From the NCBI GenBank assembly GCA_035236585.1, contig CP141127.1:45088001-45152000 (forward strand): a DNA stretch of 64,000 nt, given 5' to 3'. Positions 46,498 through 58,365 of this stretch are shown piece by piece. The position numbers and the translations under genes are program-made. Each line of letters opens with the position of its first letter. Positions within the stretch are counted from its first letter, which is position 1. Origin of the DNA: Warburgia ugandensis. Its lineage: Eukaryota > Streptophyta > Magnoliopsida > Canellales > Canellaceae. A model generated the notes under the pieces. That model was not told the DNA's origin. It saw only the letters and a list, made by a program, of their open reading frames with translations, and made no database searches.

Positions 46498-48917
46498 CAG
46501 GTTTTATCCTTTCACAGCCAGTCCAGCATGTCCAAGGGTCATAGACAATAGAGCAAATCAAGAAGAAGTAGTATAAATAGAAGTAGTAGAGAGGACTACT
46601 TCTATTTGAGGATTACAATATTAATGCTCAAGGCATTTCACCATAAACCAATAGGTGAAAAAGGAAATGAGTCTAGCAAATACTTAGACATTGGATGGCT
46701 TAAATCTTATCAATAAGGATTGTTGTGCAGTGGTGCAAATATGAAAACTCATATATGGATTATATTATGATGAGAATAGTGAAGAAAGATGTTAGTGAAC
46801 TTGTTAGTAGATAGTTCTGACCTGCAATAAAGTAATCTCTTCAAAGGTGAGAAAATTGAAGAACCTAGATGGCTATCTTACCATCATAAAGAATATCAGA
46901 ATATGAGTACACTATCACATGGATATCATATGAGTATGATAGGGGATGTAAAAGACAGACTTTGAGAAGATTTTGATGATAAGGATGAGCATACAAGATG
47001 ATACTAGGGGATAACTATGAGTCATACCAGATCACAAAGGTATGGATCCTGAAGGACTTAGCTCAATTTTTGATAACTTCATTGGAATCATATGAAGAGT
47101 GAAGTGCTATCTAATAATGACAATTTGAGTATAATGGAGCAGATCAGAAGATGTGTGCAATTGACATATTATGTGATTAAGAGAAACATAACACGAATAT
47201 GATAGGGATATGAATTCGACCGAGTTATCAAAAGATTTTGATGATAATACTAAGGATGATAATAGATTGATCCTAACGTGAACTTGTAAGAGAAGTGTAG
47301 CATGACCAAAATGTCAATGCCATCATTAAGACATTGTATGAATTTTATTGAGGCTATAGGCAATTAAGGATTTCGATGATATTAGAAAACTTCAACATTT
47401 CCTGGAAGTATTAAGTTTCTCTTGACTACCGCATAGATCAAATATATGCAACCACTCAAATGAAAGCATTGATCTAGGTGGAAAAAAATGCCGATTTTGA
47501 AGAAAAGAGAGAGAGATAGAGATGTAACTATAAGTATTCGATGAATATTGAATATTCAAAAGAAGAAGATCATGACTTTCTAGAGATACATACAATTCTA
47601 TCATCTTGAATCCGATAGGAAGCTAGATCAAACAAATGCAACGGAATAATACTAGATGAGTTGGTGATCTTACTGTAAAAGAGTATAAAAGAGAGAAAGC
47701 ATATGGGGTTTAAGACTTTGAGTAGAGTATCGAATATCAGGAGATTATGCCACAAGAAATTTCCGAAGAGGAATGGTGACCAACTAGAAATTAAAGTCTA
47801 CAAATGGTTTGATGTCTATATCAATTATTGCAATTAGAATCTTACCGGAACACCAATAGATATAGTCCATAAAAAGGAAAAATTTAGTGATATCCCACCT
47901 TGCCAATAAAATATATTGAAAAAGGAATTAAGCCAGGACAGTGACTTGTCCATTTAGCAAGTAGGGTACCATCAAGGATCAAAATGGAGGTCTTACTATT
48001 ATAGATTGGAAGACCAAAAATCTTAAGACCATTATTTAGTCATTACCTTTAGAGTACTATTGACTAAATAAAGGTATCCCACCCTAATTAATCAAGTATG
48101 TTAGTATCTATGAGTTAGTACTCGAAGTTATATACTCAGAGGGATATTATAAGTATTTGGACATGAGTTCTACCTAAAAGAAGTTACTTATTAGACTAAG
48201 TCATTTGAGGGTATGAGGTCATTGGATTAGACCACATCATGGAGTTGATTAGGCCACATCATGGAGGAGCTACAAGTACAATAAATACAGTAACAACTGA
48301 GATAGAAGCAAAAATAAGGAGCGATCTCCACCAGTGAGACAGATTTTTCCAAACCTGAATAGATACCATGACAAACCATAGAAATCACTGTGGGTCTAAA
48401 AGATGTTGCTAACTTGGATTGAAAAGAAAGGTAGATAAGTACTAATCAAATTGGAGACCCTTGAGCTTATGACAAAGATATATCTGGAAAGAGATCAATA
48501 GGTAATCAAATAAATTCTCTTTCTTTATGTCTACAAAAATGTTCCATGCTTACCTGAGTATTTTTTAAATTTGATGAATTAACATCTTCAGCATAACTTG
48601 ATGTAATAGCTATTGAACGAGAATTGCTATTACAAGCTAAGTATGAGGAGGCACTTGAAAGATAAAATTTGAGGAATTGAGAAAACCACTACTTATGATG
48701 ATGATACCCCCTGACAATTAAGACTGAATGGTTGATGGTAAAGCATTAATAAAAGATTGAACAACATATTGATATAAGGAATAGAAGGAGAAAAAGTTGA
48801 GGTGGCCAACACAATATAAGGTGAGATTTGATGTTACATTGCCTTTAGACAAAAAGTTAGTTGTTATGTGCATATACCAAGTACGAAATCAATTGAAGGA
48901 ATTTCCTAAGGACTAAC
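46498..48917 (+). mobile_element. A2 interior, left part (non-coding)
   Basis: From about 47370 it aligns with A1 from its position 1. There is no coding frame of note (the minus frames 47392-47755 are chance). It ends in the target site CTAAC (48913-48917). Confidence 0.85.
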
Positions 48918-51551
48918 TGTGACGACTCGGGTTTTCTCATGCATTTTTAAATGCAATATCTAATTTCCTAAGGCAGGATGCATCCTTATTTAAAAACCAT
49001 TTTATAAAAAACAATGCATATGCAACGAAAAACTTTTTAGTTTTAAACTCATTTTTGAAAACCCCAATTGTCATTTGCGTTCACAACAACTAAGGTAGAT
49101 TTTGAAAAACTTCATAAATCATAAATGTTTTTCCCCAGGTCTATCCAGTCACAACACACAGCCCAACTGTAAATAAATACATATACATGTCCAAAGAGTA
49201 GAGAGTTTACTCACATGTATAGTTGTCTCCTTTGTTTATTCACTTGCTCGTAGCACTAATACAGATGTCCTCTACTCGTGGATGGAATTATCTTGAAAAA
49301 TGTTGAGGATTGGGTGAGTATATACTATACTCAGTAGGAGTCTATCACTACTAGTTTTATAATGCATGAGATGTTTTAAAATCATGTGCTCTTTCAAAAT
49401 ATGTGCATGTCCGAATACTCAAGTTTAATATCGATATAAAAATCCGTTGTCAAACTGAAACACTAACGATTTAAAGGATCACATAATCCAAAATTGAAAG
49501 TATCATATATATATATATATATCATAACATTATGATATGCATAAGATGCTTCATTGAATTCAACTCATGGATGTCTAGTACGGTATGGTCGACCAACTTC
49601 ATATCATGCCATATGCAATGCAAATAAGTCCATAAACCATAGGGTCCAACTATGCCCACGACCTCGCCACCGTGTGGTCCTCAGGTACCTGAGGACACAG
49701 CGTCATAGCCTCCATGGGGCATATGACACATCGACCCAGTGCCGTGACACCAGTGGTAGCCCCTTGTACCACATGCAGTCGACGTAGGGACATGCCCTTT
49801 TTTGGGCATGGTACCCATTCCACCTAGTAGTGGTAGAGGTTGGGTGGCCAACCCAGACCCCTCGGCATAGCACCCACGGGCTTACTAACCCAAATCACAT
49901 AAGATCAAATAAGCCAAAAACCTCTTTTCAAAACTTGTCCTCTTTGGGTCCCTCACAACTGCCTGGCCCTCGGCACTCCAGTGTCTTTTGGCAACCCTCA
50001 AGGACATGCAATCTTTGTAATAACTTAATGCTCATAGATCATGCAATGTATGCAATAGTTTGCAAAACATATCTATGCATAATGTATATACAAAACATGT
50101 TTATGCATAAAGCATTTGTCACATGCATGCTAAACAAGTCATATACTTAAATCATGTATTTGCAAAACAATCATAGTTCTTTTAAAAGAATCTAGTAGCG
50201 ATAGAGCACCTACCTGGCTAGGTCGCGCTAACCCCTTTGTCCTCGTACGCTCCTGAACATGGTTTGGGGAATCAAGGTTAGTTTGGCCTATCTTTTATGG
50301 GTTTTAGAGTGGTTGGTCTTATTACTTAAGCATTAGGGGTCCATCCTTACGCCTATGGGTGACCTGAGGTCCTAATTGGGCCTTGGTATTATCAGTTTCC
50401 CAAAGGTCTAGCAGCCATACACCACCATCCTATTCTAAGGGTCATGCCCACCTTTGATTGGGCCTTGGTCAAGGATTTTATAGTTTGGGTGTGTCTACGT
50501 CGTCGATACGGACACAACACCTTTTGCGGTGCCTCAATTGGAGCTTTAGATCTCAAGTTATAAGCATTTTAGTGTCACACGTACATAAGCCTTTAAGGAT
50601 AAAAATATGGAATGCTAGTGTGCTGCGCACCAGCTTCCTTAAGAAACAAGAAAACTCTCTGTCACTAGCACGCTACGCGTCTGCGGCGTACGCCTCAGCA
50701 GGTACGTCTGCAGACGTGCTGAACTTCCCGCCCGTCTCTCTCTTTTGCGGGTGCGTCCCTGGACATGCCTGTTTGGTTTTTCAAATGGAAACGACGCGTT
50801 ACGTTCCGACTGGAATGTTTTTGTCGTTTGGGGGACCGGGGAGTCCTCAGGACACCCTGGTTCGACCCTATCAAACCAGTGCAACCCAGGGAACATCCCT
50901 GGGTCCTTGGTGGGTCTCCAGGGCTCCATTTTGCATGGTTTTTCACGCAAAAACCTAGGGAAATTGATCTTAGAACTACTATGAAGATGGGTTTTGAGGG
51001 ATCTTGGGCATACCTGGCTCGTTGCTGGGTTTTTCTCCTTGTTTTTCCTCTAGGTCACTCCTCCACAACGGGTTTTCTTCAGCCTTTTGGGCTGCCATTA
51101 GAGGCGCCCAAGAGCTCTATTTATAGAGCTATGAGAGGGTTCTGGAGGGGGCTCTCACCACCTTTGAATGGCGGTGGAGAAACCTCCAGAATGGCAGTGA
51201 TTTCTCCTCCAATCACCGCCGTTCTAGAACCCTCTAGAGGTTGAAGATGAAGGGTGCCCATATCAAAACTGGCCCTTGTGTTTTGCAGGCTAAATCCATT
51301 TTTTGTAAAAATTACATTTTTGCCGCTGATCTTCAAAGGGCCATAACTTGCCCAATTTAACTCCGTTTTAGGTGATTTTGGTCTTGTTGGATTTCTTTTT
51401 CTGAGACGCACCTAATGGTACCATTTTTAGGACCAATTTTTTGGGTTCAATCAAGGCGAATAGTGAAATGACCAAAATGCCCTTATTTTCAAAAACCGAA
51501 CTTTTTATTGCTAACTTGGGATTTTAATATTACAAAATTGGAGTCATTACA
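48918..51551 (-). mobile_element. Solo LTR of family B (2.63 kb) in the A2 interior
   Basis: It reads TGTGACGACTCGGG to GAGTCATTACA, the reverse complement of the B LTR at 35788-38400. Perfect duplications CTAAC lie on both sides (48913-48917 and 51552-51556). The uninterrupted sequence GGACTAACCCTACTGGATT is present in A1 at about 1538-1556. Frames at 49554-51411 lie in the LTR and are not genes. Confidence 0.95.
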
Positions 51552-52643
51552 CTAACCCTACTGGATTGAGTATAGAAATTTTGAACTGAACGGTTACGAA
51601 GAAAACCATCAAGCAAAGAAAGGACAAAGAGAATGATGACAAAGGATTCAACCATGACCTAGTAAGGGTACTTAGTTATGAATAAGAGACTTTTTGCTTT
51701 GCATAAATGGGAACATTATTGAAAATCCTAATGAAAAATTGATGTGAAAAGTGAGATAAGGCCTCTGGACGAGAACATTTGACCCATGATGATGAATCGA
51801 CCATTAACATTTGACATGAGAAAAGCGTTTAATGAATTCAATAATTATGAAACTGGATAAAGAGTTAGGACATTTTACTTTCAGTATATGATAAGGTCCT
51901 CGATGGAAACTAATTGGCTTTCATGGTTTTATTTTGAATATAACTTTGGTTGAGGAATCAAGTCACATATGGAAAGCAACGGATAGTTGAAATTCGAAGT
52001 TAATTAAGGATTTGGCTTTTATCATTGATATAATTGGATGACACATGGTACCATATTAGGTGTTGAGGTATCTTGGGGGAAAACATGAAGCAAAGAAATT
52101 AAGATACAAGTTAAACACAATAAAAAGAATGTAACCTTTTTTGTTGGACACTTACTAATGACATATAACCAACCATTAGAAGGAGATGTGAATGATGAAG
52201 AGATCACTAGATGAAAGACAAGAAAAAAAAGGGATTATCCTATGATATTCAAAAAAGACTATGAGATATAAGATAATATGATCTCGAAAGAAGTATGGAG
52301 TAATTTATACATGAATAAAGAAGCATGATCCTATAAGGAGACTATCCTATACATGATGAGAAAAGTATAGGCATCTAAGGATTTCAAGATAGATGAATTA
52401 CAGCTATAAACCGGTATTGTTAAACTGGCACGTATGGGAGTATACATCAGAGTACACAGCGAAAGCGGCTCTTATAGGTAAGGCCTTGTAGAAGGAACAA
52501 TAAAAATGATAAATTGAGGTTGAGCCTAGATTTGATTCCTAAGGGGAGAATGCATTCACCAAGAAGTTATCTAAGAGACAAAATACCTTGAAGATGATAA
52601 TTTATGGAATTTCGAGGACGAAATTCTTTTAAGGGGGTAATAA
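51552..52643 (+). mobile_element. A2 interior, right part, with polypurine tract
   Basis: It aligns with A1 from about 1543 to 2579. The last about 250 bp, including the GAATTTCGAGGACGAAATTC string (about 52606-52625) and AAGGGGGTAATAA, are notably well conserved between the two copies. Confidence 0.85.
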
Positions 52644-55411
52644 TGTAATGCCCGAGAAATTTACGCTATTTTGGACATTCTATAAGAAAAGAACTATGTT
52701 GAATGTTTTACCTTATTTAAAATAGTAAACAAAGGAATTTGTAATGAAAACTTGCTACCATTAGATTCTACTCAAAAAATGGAATCCAACGCCTCAAAGA
52801 ACGCCGAAAACGGAGTTCGTATGAAGAAGTTACGGCCGTTTAAAGATCAGGGGCAGTTATGTAATTTAAACTAAAAAACGAAAAAGAACGAAAACGCAGG
52901 GGGCCGTTTTGATAACGACACCCCTTGTCATCTTCCTCCTCCAAATTTCTCCAGAAACCCTCCTCTCCTGATTTTTCCAGAAAACACCGAGGAAAATGGC
53001 GGCACCGCCATTCAGGGGCACTGCCTTCTTCCCTCTATAAATACCCTATCTCCACCTCTCCAAAACACGGTTTTTTCTAGTCATTTGGGGCTGGGATTTT
53101 TGGAAAAAATTGGAAATCCAGTATCCCTGTGTTTTCCAGCAACGGCCAGGCCATAGTCAGGCCGGCCATTCTCCCCATTCCCCTCTCTTCTCCTTTCCGG
53201 TCTTGGCATTGGGGTTTTTCCCTTAATTGAGTTTTCTGGTGGCAGGAAGTTTCAAAACCAGAACGGGGTTCTACCACCGGCGATAGGAGCTCCATGGCTG
53301 CCCAAGTAAGACGTCTTTCCCTATCTCTTAGCTCTTCCTCCTTTTAGGCTAGATCCGTGCTGGATCTAGCGTTTCCAACCGATTCTTCCAGCCGAATTTC
53401 TTGGCCGAAAAACGTCCCAAGCCGATTCCAAACGACCTTGTATGAACAAGGCATCCCAGGGATGCCATGCTAAATGTATGCCTTGGACAGGGTCCTAGGG
53501 ATGGGTTCCAGGCGTACGACAGTGCATACACTGTCCCTGGTGCAGCCTTCGGGTGCGCGCGCGACGTAGGGCACGGGTCCTGGCTCGAACAGGATGCACA
53601 AGGTGCCCTGGGAGCTGAGACACGCCATGCTACACCAAAGGTGCGTCCGTGTGATACCATCCAGGACGCGCGTCATAGTGCGTCACTTGAGCATGCATGT
53701 ACGAGTGTAAAACGCAGTCCCTGGCACGGCCTTTGGGCGCGCACGCCCTTGAGGCGGTCACGGTTCAACCAAGATGAACGGGTGTCCTGGGAACTAGGAC
53801 ACACAAACCAAATGAGACTTTAAAGTTAGGATCAAAGGACAATTTATAGAGTTTAACTATTGAATAGTAGATCCATATCATAGGATCTAGCCTGACAATG
53901 AATTAGGCAAGGACCCATGGACCCTAAAAGGCAGATCTAGCAATCTAATGTCTAAAAATAGATCAAAATTGATAAGGATTCCTTGTATCCATTCATGCCC
54001 AAGAGTTTATAAATGAGACCCAGGGACGGGTTGAGTGATGAAGGATGCGACTTCAGGAGACTTCGAGGTAGGTGCTCTATCGCTACTAGACTTTTAAAAA
54101 GAGTCATTATTGTTTTGAGAATGCATGTTTTAAGTATATGTATATGACTTGTTTAGCATGACTTAATTTTATAAATGAATTCAGCATGCATATGACAAAT
54201 ATATTATGCATAGACATGTTTTGCGAACGATTGCATAAATTGCATGATTTGTGAGTATTGAGTTTTGAAAATTTGCATGTCCTTGAGGGTTACCAAAAGA
54301 CGCTGGAGTGTCCAAAAGATGCTGGGTAGGTAGTTGTGAGGGACCCAAAGAGGATAGGTTTTGAAAAATACATTGTGCATATATTGCCAAGACATGTGCT
54401 ACATGCATAGATTGCATGATAAGTGTGGCCTTGGCCGATAAGGGCGGGCGGATGAGGGGGGGCCTACGAGGGAGGGCCAAAGAGAGCTGGCAGGCTTCTA
54501 GGCTAACAGGCTTCTAGGCAGGGTTATGACTTTGAATGCGATACTAGCATGAGCAGATTTTATGCATTGCATGCATGTTTTGCAACCGATTTCATAAATT
54601 GCATGATGTACGACGAATAAGTGTCATATGCCCCGTGGAGACATATGACCCTATGTCCCTAGGTACCCGGGGACCACACAGCGACGAGGTCGTGGGCATA
54701 GTTGGGCCCTATGGTTTGAGGATTTACTTGCATTGCATATGGCATGACATGAGGTTGGTCGACCATACCATATATCCATGAGTTGGATTCAGTGGAGCAT
54801 CTTATGCATATCATTATGTTTATGATATATATATGATACTTTCAACTTGGATTATGCGATTTTTTAAGTCGTCAGTATTCCAATTCTACAAGGGTTTTTA
54901 CTATCCATATTGAACATGATTGTTCAAACATGCACATGTTTTAAAGAGCATATGATTTTAAAACATAGCATGCACTGTAAAACTAGTAGTAATCGACTCC
55001 TACTGAGTATAGTATATACTCACCCTATCCTTAACATTTTTCAGGATAGTTCCATCTACGAGTAGAGGACACCTATGTTAGTGCCATGAGTAAGAAAAAT
55101 CAAAAGGAGACAATTATATATGTAAGTAAACACTCTACCCTTTGGACATGTATTTGTATTTATTTACAGTTGGGCTGTGAGCTATGACTGGATAGACCTG
55201 GAAAAACATTTATGATTCCTGAAGTTTTTCAAAAACTACTTTGGTTGTTGTGAAAGCAAATGACACTCGGGGTTTTCAAAATGAGTTGGAAACAAAAGAT
55301 TTTTTGCTGCATTGCATGGTTTTTATAATATGGTTTTCAAATAGGGATGCATCCCGCCTTAGGAATTAGATATTGCATTTAAAAATGCATGGGAAAACCC
55401 AAGTCATCACA
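52644..55411 (+). mobile_element. 3' LTR of A2 (2.77 kb)
   Basis: It begins TGTAATGCCCGAG and ends AAGTCATCACA. The TATA box is at 53036-53043. The promoter-proximal block is at about 52752-52880, the A2-specific module at about 54366-54620 and the conserved hairpins at 54623-54649 and 55004-55022. The frames 53077-53823 and 54181-54781 belong to the LTR. Confidence 0.92.
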
Positions 55412-55424
55412 CTAACCAAAGTCC

Positions 55425-55640
55425 TTGTGCACACAGCAAGGCAAACTACCCAAATGTCCCTTTGCAACACATGTAGGCAGATTAACCAATGGTTCCTTTG
55501 CAACACATGCAGGTAAACAAACCAACGATCCCTTCACAACATGTGCAGGTGGACAAACAAATGGTCCATTTGAAACACATGCAAGCGAACTAACCAATGG
55601 TCAATTTGCAATACATGTAGGCGGACTAACTAACCAGTAA
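55425..55640. repeat. 36-bp minisatellite in LTR C (alpha copy)
   Basis: About six units of 36 bp. Because 36 is a multiple of three, both strands stay open and translate to 12-residue repeats (plus strand core NGPF.THA..LT). It belongs to an LTR, so a protein is unlikely. Confidence 0.85.
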
Positions 55641-55711
55641 TCACTACTAAAAGATCAACATCATACATCTTAAATCATATAAAATAGTATGCATCCTTTA
55701 TGCAAAGCTGT

Positions 55712-56735
55712 GTATCTAAAGTATTCATTTCAAAGCATGGCTCAATAGTAAATCAATTCATATTCATACATCTCAAATCATATCATATGATGTGCATACA
55801 GTACACAAAACCCTATATTTTCAGGCATTCCTTTTAAAGTATGGAAATCATGCATATACAAATCAAATTCTTTATCATGTCTCAAAAGTAAAGTAGACAT
55901 TTGAATACTTGAAACTGGATAATTCATTGTTCTTTCAAAATTAGGTAAGCAATCCTTATTTGATATCAAGTAACATCTAAATAGCCAATCAATATAAAAC
56001 TCATATTATTTTCTGTTCTCACATTTAAACTTTGTTTGTTTAATATCAAATATCATTTCATATAACTTAGATCACCATTATGATCTGATATTCACCCTCT
56101 AGACTAGTGATCTCACTATTGGAACTTGTGAGATATTGATTTGTCTCATCATTGAATCTTGTTAGCCAATGAATCATGTTATGGACTTTCAATTTGTTAT
56201 TTTCTCATTTTTAGTCAGTTGTTTATCTAAAGTATTCATTTCAAAGCATGGCTCAATAGCCAAATCAATTTATATTCATACATCTCAAATCATATCATAT
56301 GACGTGCATACTATACACAAAACCCTGTATTTTCAAGCATTCCTTTTAAAGTATGGAAATCATGCATATACAAATCAAATTCTTCATCATGTCTCAAAAG
56401 TAAAGTAGACATTTGAATACTTGAAACTGGATAATTCATTGTTCTTTCAAAATTAGGTAAGCAATCCTTATTTGATATTGAGTAACATCTAAATACCCAA
56501 TCAATATAAAACTCGTATTATTTTCTGTTCTCACATTTAAACTTTGTTTGTTTAATATCAAATATCACTTCATATAACTTAGATCACCATTATGATCTGA
56601 TATTCACTCTCTAGACTAGTGATCTCACTATTGGAACTTGTGAGATCTTGATTTGTCTCATCATTGAATCTTGTTAGCCAATGAATCATGTTCTGGACTT
56701 TCAATTTGTTATTTTCTTATTTTTAGTCAGTGATC
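55712..56735. repeat. About 510-bp tandem duplication in LTR C
   Basis: Two head-to-tail units begin TATCTAAAGTATTCATTTCAAA (55711 and 56223) and end TTTTTAGTCAGT. Only few differences are visible between them. The 3' LTR and the beta copy have a single unit. Confidence 0.9.
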
Positions 56736-58030
56736 AGAACTCAAATGAAGTGATTCAAATTCCAACCATCCATTAGTCATCCACATAATGACGGTTTACT
56801 AGGTCTAATTGCACTTTTTCAATACTCCAACAAACTAATCGATGATTAGAACTCCAACAAAGCAGTTAGAGTTCTAATTAGCCACAGATCATCAATAAAT
56901 AGATCATTTGATAGTTAAGATTTGTTTACAGGTATAAATATATTTTTATAGTTGTCGAATCTGTGGTTGACAGACTATAGACATTTGAATATGGTTGGAT
57001 CAGTGTATAATAAGAAATGGATTAATGATTGGAAATGCTAATGGAACAACCAAGGATCCAATTAGTTGCTCATCATCATAGAAAGGGGTAACAAGGTTTC
57101 ATTTATTGAAAAATTTGGAATCCAACAAGGTTAAATAGTCTGATTTGAGTGTAATAGTACATAGATCGATGATCAGAGTTGTAACAAAGAATTCTGGGGG
57201 TTCTGATTGATCATCAATCTTAGGTGACAGGGGTGAATACAACAAAATAATCCTCTAATCAACGGCCTAGATGTAATTTCACAGGAAGAATCACACAAAA
57301 TCCTTAAATCTAGTACACATTCTTCACGAGAATTGAAATTTAAGAAGATTAGTGAAGATCTTTACCTCAAGGGGATGTTTTTATCTTTGTCCTTCACTAG
57401 ATAGGTCGGATTGAGCCTCATGTTCCTGTGATGGTCTCTGATTGTGACTGTGCGCTCCTATCCTTGTGGATCTCCATTGAAATTCCCTTGGATCACAATT
57501 CAGCCAAAGGGGTTTTTCTTTGGACTTTGGGGGGAACAAGATGAACCCTCAAATCTTTAAATTCAAGTTGTCTACTTAACTAGTCAACCCTAGACCCAAT
57601 AGATTTATCCTCACCATCAGTGTTCCACCTAAAAATCCGACGCCAAACTGTCCAAATTGATCTATAGTGACTGTATGAGAGTCTTCCAAGATTTCTCATT
57701 AGAAAGAATTGAGATAGTCATTGACGCAGTGCACTTTTCAACCATGATCCAATGAAATCTCCTTTGATCGTCAAATAGTTATGAGGCTTTGGTTCTTACT
57801 TGTGTGGTAAATGGAATGATTGGCTCCAATTGGACAATCTGAGCAGTTGTCTTCTCTAGCAAACCTCAGCTAATCCGACAAACCCACAACCTTTCCTTTC
57901 TCTTCTTGCAGGTGTCATATGGCTTTCCTCGGCGAGTTGGCCTCTTCCCTTCTCTTTTTTCCTCCTTTCTTTCTCTCCCTCTCTTCTCCATCTTCTCTTC
58001 GTCCCTTTCTTCTTTTGTTTTTGGAGTTCT

Positions 58031-58365
58031 AGAAAATGAAAATTTCATGGGCATCAAATCAAGTTCTAAACCTTTATATTTGGATTATTCTCAAAAAGAC
58101 GATTCCAACGACGCTAAGTTTACTGAAATAGGAGTTCGAATGAATAAGTTGTAATTTTTATCATGATGGGTAATTTGATAATTTCACCAGCGGGCCCCAA
58201 ACATCATTAGTATGGCTCACCTTTTTCTTTGACTACAATTGTAATGTTTAGAATAATGAAAACATCATAAGTAAACCTTTCAAATAATTAAAAAAAGATT
58301 TAAAACACTTAAAGGGGGTGGCTAGAATTGATACAGACACCCCTCCCCACTTAAGTGAGAATGAA
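58031..58365 (+). repeat. Inverted copy of the LTR C start region
   Basis: This segment is the reverse complement of about 60755-61120, the promoter-proximal block and part of the LTR C start. It is therefore in plus orientation within a minus-oriented LTR. The right junction falls in CTCCCCACTTAAGTGAGAATG, which matches the reverse complement of CATTCTCACTTAAGTGGGGAG at about 40735. Confidence 0.85.

Larger units (their letters stand above)
44087..55411 (+). mobile_element. LARD-like element A2 inserted in LTR C
   Basis: It comprises a 5'-truncated LTR (44087-46482), primer-binding site, about 3.5 kb of non-coding interior (interrupted by solo LTR B at 48918-51551), polypurine tract and a full 3' LTR (52644-55411). 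The first 381 bp of the 5' LTR and adjoining LTR C sequence are deleted, so no target duplication can be scored. The 3' flank is CTAAC. No gag or pol frame exists. The two LTRs differ visibly at scattered positions, so the insertion is not recent. Confidence 0.9.
55412..58030 (-). mobile_element. LTR C segment, first copy (alpha)
   Basis: It resumes LTR C at the equivalent of 35693 in the 3' LTR. It contains the minisatellite (55412-55640), an internal tandem duplication of about 510 bp (55712-56223 and 56224-56735) and the polypyrimidine tract (57945-58020). It stops before the LTR start and joins an inverted segment. Confidence 0.8.

Noticed and set aside
50458-51244. Frames of 159-166 codons in the minus-strand B LTR
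   Set aside because: They run against the orientation of the LTR, have no known domain, and the other B copy (36285-36717) does not keep the same frame.
55425-55640. Possible CRISPR-like array or repeat protein
   Set aside because: The 36-bp units are contiguous without spacers, lie in a plant LTR and vary in number between LTR copies. This is a minisatellite.
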